5,406 bases of DNA, taken from positions 1 through 5,406 of the forward strand of contig JAHJIK010000025.1 in assembly GCA_018823385.1 (NCBI GenBank), written 5' to 3'. Below, one piece after another: positions 3,302 to 5,406 of the stretch (position 1 is its first letter; every line of letters starts with the position of its first letter). This DNA is from Patescibacteria group bacterium. Its GTDB lineage: Bacteria > Patescibacteriota > Minisyncoccia > Phycocordibacterales > Phycocordibacteraceae. The notes under the pieces are model-generated. The model did no database searches. It was not told where the DNA came from and saw only the letters and a program-made list of their open reading frames with translations. The position numbers were made by a program, and so were the translations under genes.

Positions 3302-5089
3302 TTAACTCTTCTTCCCCTTTGAACGCTCACTTTCAGTAAGCCCTTGTTTTCGAAGACGAACTGATACAGGAGTGATCTCAAGGTATTCGTCGTCAGTCAT
3401 CACTTCAAGACCGCGCTCGATAGTAAGAGTGTAGGCAGGTACAAGGTTAATAGCCTCATCGTTTCCAGATGAACGAACGTTGGTCTGGTTCTTTCCCTTA
3501 GTAGGGTTTGCAACCATTTCTTCACCCTTTGAGGTGTTTCCGATAACCATACCTTCGTACACCTCAGTCGCAGGAGCAATGTAGAGAACTCCACGATCCT
3601 GAAGACCCCATAGGGCATATCCAAGTGCCTTTCCAGTTGCCATTGAGATCATTGATCCAACCTGACGCTTCTTGATTTCACCTGCGTATGGCTTGAAGCC
3701 AATAACACGTGAAGAAAGGATTCCCTCTCCCTTGGTATCAACCACAAACTGGTTGCGGTATCCAAGAAGTCCACGTGTTGGTCCTTCAAGAGTAAGGCGT
3801 ACTGAGTTGTCGTTCTGTACAAGGTTCATGAGAACGAATGCACGAGTACCGAGTCGCTCGATAATAGCTCCCTGGAATTCTGAAGGGGTGTCGATAGTAA
3901 CTTCCTCGTACGGCTCAAGCTTCTGGCCTTCCTCCTCACGGATAATTACCTGTGGCTGTGATACCTGCATTTCGTATCCTGCTCGTCGCATGTTCTCAAG
4001 GAGAATAGCGATGTGGAGCTCACCACGTCCTGATACCTTGAAGGCATCCGGTGATACGAAATCAACCTTAAGTCCAACGTTAACCTCAAGCTCGCGCTCA
4101 AGATATTCACGAAGCTGTCGGCTTGTTACGAACTTTCCTTCACGTCCCGCAAACGGAGAGTTGTTAACCAAGAAGTTAACGGTAATGGTTGGCTCATCAA
4201 TTGCAATTGCTGGCATTGGCTCAACAGACGCATCAGTAGTAATGGTTTCACCAATGTATGCATCAGTGATACCGGCTACGATAACAATGTCACCAGCTCC
4301 TGCCTCCTCAACATCTACACGATCAAGTCCTTTGAAGGTAAAGAGCTTAGTGATTTTGTTGTTACGACTTGTGCCGTCTGGTTTTTTAACAATTACGTTT
4401 GCACCAGCGCGAACAACACCCTCGTACACGCGTCCGATAGCGAGTCGTCCAAGGAAGTTGTCGTATGCCAGGTTAAAGGTCTGAAGCTTTAGAGGCTTTG
4501 CGGCACTCTCATCACTTGAGGTAGGCGCAACCTTTTCAAGGATTACATCAAGAAGCGGTGTAAGGTCTTTTCGCTCATCATCAAGGTTTCGCATTGCAAC
4601 TCCTTCGCGACCAATAGCGTATACCGTAGTGAAGTCTGACTGCTCGTCTGACGCTCCAAGCTCAAGGAAGAGCTCAAGCACCTGCTCCTCAGCACGAGCT
4701 GGATCAGCTGCTGGCTTATCAATCTTGTTGAGCACTACGATTGGATGCAGTCCAAGCTCAAGAGACTTCTTCAATACGAAACGAGTCTGCGGCATTGGTC
4801 CTTCCTGTGCGTCCACGATAAGAAGCACTGAGTCGATAGAACGGAGCACGCGCTCAACCTCTGAACCGAAGTCGGAGTGTCCTGGGGTATCAACAATGTT
4901 GATTTTCGTTCCCTTGTACTCAATAGAAGTATTCTTTGAGTAAATAGTGATACCTCGCTCGTGTTCGAGTGAGTTTGAGTCCATTGATACACCTTCAGCT
5001 GCAGCACCAGTCTGCTTCATAATGGCATCGGTAAGCGTAGTCTTGCCGTGGTCCACGTGAGCGATAATTGCAATGTTTCGTATTTCCAT
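3302..5089 (-). CDS. bipA: Ribosome-associated translational GTPase BipA/TypA
   Basis: The 595-aa protein is a complete BipA (TypA), an EF-G-like GTPase that binds the ribosome and supports 50S assembly, growth at low temperature and stress responses in the bacteria studied. GTPase motifs: G1 AHVDHGKT (10-17), G2 RGIT (45-48), G3 DTPGH (67-71), G4 NKID (121-124). The switch I context SNSLEHERGITI is typical of the family. A domain II beta barrel follows (about 200-290), then an EF-G-like domain III with SGRGELHI (353-360), a domain V-like region with GPTRGLLGYRNQF (436-448), and the BipA-specific C-terminal domain with KGKNQTNVRSSGNDEA (531-546). Known BipA proteins are about 600-615 aa, so this one is full length. 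The ATG at 5089 fits the family start (MEIRNIAIIAHVDHGKT). No Shine-Dalgarno is present. A sigma70-like promoter lies upstream and an intrinsic terminator follows. mltG ends 65 bases upstream on the same strand, with no clear operon link. Confidence 0.98.
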   Translation of the reverse strand: MEIRNIAIIAHVDHGKTTLTDAIMKQTGAAAEGVSMDSNSLEHERGITIYSKNTSIEYKGTKINIVDTPGHSDFGSEVERVLRSIDSVLLIVDAQEGPMPQTRFVLKKSLELGLHPIVVLNKIDKPAADPARAEEQVLELFLELGASDEQSDFTTVYAIGREGVAMRNLDDERKDLTPLLDVILEKVAPTSSDESAAKPLKLQTFNLAYDNFLGRLAIGRVYEGVVRAGANVIVKKPDGTSRNNKITKLFTFKGLDRVDVEEAGAGDIVIVAGITDAYIGETITTDASVEPMPAIAIDEPTITVNFLVNNSPFAGREGKFVTSRQLREYLERELEVNVGLKVDFVSPDAFKVSGRGELHIAILLENMRRAGYEMQVSQPQVIIREEEGQKLEPYEEVTIDTPSEFQGAIIERLGTRAFVLMNLVQNDNSVRLTLEGPTRGLLGYRNQFVVDTKGEGILSSRVIGFKPYAGEIKKRQVGSMISMATGKALGYALWGLQDRGVLYIAPATEVYEGMVIGNTSKGEEMVANPTKGKNQTNVRSSGNDEAINLVPAYTLTIERGLEVMTDDEYLEITPVSVRLRKQGLTESERSKGKKS

Positions 5090-5112
5090 AAAATAAAAGT
5101 GGCCCGGTGGCC
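5090..5112 (-). terminator. Weak hairpin plus U-rich tract abutting the bipA start codon
   Basis: On the minus strand GGCC (5112-5109) and GGCC (5104-5101) can pair around ACCG, followed by ACTTTTATTTT running straight into the ATG at 5089. The 4-bp stem is short. It might end mltG readthrough, act as an attenuator, or be nothing. Confidence 0.25.
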
Positions 5113-5123
5113 GTTATATTCAC

Positions 5124-5152
5124 AAAATACCTTTATATATGCAATGCGTCAA
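5124..5152 (-). promoter_or_regulatory. Sigma70-type promoter of bipA
   Basis: The minus strand has TTGACG (5152-5147; 5 of 6 consensus), a 17-base spacer and TATTTT (5129-5124; 4 of 6). Transcription would start near 5118, giving a leader of about 28 bases without a Shine-Dalgarno. The -35 begins 2 bases after the mltG stop codon. Confidence 0.65.
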
Positions 5153-5154
5153 AC

Positions 5155-5406
5155 CTATTTAAGGTATCTGCGTATATTGGCCAGATGCTCTGAATACGTC
5201 TTAGAGCAGTGTATCTGCCCTTTTCCATCATGTAGGTAGTACAGACAGCTGGTTGCTGTTGGGTTAAGAGCTGCCGCAATTGAGGCGAGACCCGGGTTCG
5301 CAATCGGATGGGGCGGCAAACCTTTGTACTGATAGGTATTAAAAGGTGAATCTAAATACTTATCCTCAGACTTTGGAATAGGCCACCAGCCGTTCTCCTC
5401 TGTTCC
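5155..5406 (-). CDS. mltG: Endolytic murein transglycosylase MltG, C-terminal 83 residues (partial)
   Basis: Reading from the window edge in frame, the minus strand encodes 83 residues ending at TAG (5157-5155). The sequence contains SPFNTYQYKGLPPHPI and NPGLASIAAALNP, then LYYLHDGKG and SKTYSEHLANIRRYL. These are the hallmark C-terminal blocks of MltG (YceG-like family), the inner-membrane enzyme that cuts nascent peptidoglycan strands and sets glycan length. The usual form is YKGLPPGPIxNPG; here the glycine before the second proline-containing step is His (PPHPI). The catalytic glutamate and the N-terminal membrane anchor would lie upstream, outside the window, so activity cannot be judged. 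The C-terminus is complete and ends where the family normally ends. bipA follows on the same strand with its own promoter. Confidence 0.93.
   Translation of the reverse strand, partial: GTEENGWWPIPKSEDKYLDSPFNTYQYKGLPPHPIANPGLASIAAALNPTATSCLYYLHDGKGQIHCSKTYSEHLANIRRYLK

Noticed and set aside
3672..4484. Long plus-strand open frame (270 codons) inside bipA
   Set aside because: It lies wholly antisense to a complete, well-matched bipA. The product is Ser/Arg/Thr-rich low-complexity sequence typical of a shadow frame.
1..5406. Mobile element, CRISPR array, toxin-antitoxin or phage genes
   Set aside because: No transposase, integrase, direct-repeat array or recognisable defence gene was found on either strand. 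Long inverted repeats are all terminator-type hairpins at gene ends.

Overview
The window looks like a stretch of chromosome from a member of the Candidate Phyla Radiation, probably a Parcubacteria/Paceibacteria-type lineage. This rests on remembered similarity. The DEAD-box helicase has the RG-rich N-terminus and the abrupt end just after motif VI that I associate with CPR helicases. Small membrane proteins of CPR style lie next to it, and the genes are compact, short-spaced and mostly without Shine-Dalgarno sites. No 16S rRNA or other phylogenetic marker is present, so the placement is an inference.

Every gene I can support is on the minus strand, so transcription runs from high to low coordinates. 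In that order: (1) the C-terminal 83 codons of an MltG-type endolytic murein transglycosylase (5155-5406); (2) a full-length BipA/TypA ribosome-associated GTPase (3302-5089) with a good sigma70-type promoter in front and a 16-bp-stem intrinsic terminator behind; (3) an unrecognised 115-aa soluble protein (2849-3196) with a strong Shine-Dalgarno; (4) a 49-aa two-helix membrane protein of the lmo0937/DUF5670 type (2581-2730); (5) an unrecognised 158-aa protein (2029-2505), GTG start and strong Shine-Dalgarno, whose 3' end looks abnormal; (6) a 250-bp stretch (1779-2028) holding either a frameshifted continuation of gene 5 or a structured leader for gene 7, or both; (7) a DEAD-box RNA helicase (468-1778) with its own terminator; (8) a 94-aa single-span membrane protein with a charged helix (108-392); (9) the first 32 codons of a Lys/Ala/Gly-rich small protein (1-98).

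Functionally the window mixes cell-wall processing (MltG), translation and ribosome assembly (BipA and the helicase, both commonly linked to cold or stress growth and to RNA or ribosome remodelling) and several small envelope proteins. Genes 8 and 9 are 9 bp apart and probably cotranscribed. The others appear to be mostly single-gene transcription units, because terminator-like hairpins or promoter-like sequences lie between most of them.

The most interesting place is 1847-2080. The 158-aa ORF runs through a terminator-like hairpin and a T6 run and stops 17 bases later. One extra T in that run would join it to a further 66 open codons of plausible protein sequence and leave a normal 68-bp gap before the helicase. 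The same DNA can also be read as a helicase leader with a promoter-like TTGCAA-17-CATAAT, a cUUCGg hairpin and mutually exclusive stems. I see no mobile element, CRISPR array, tRNA or rRNA.
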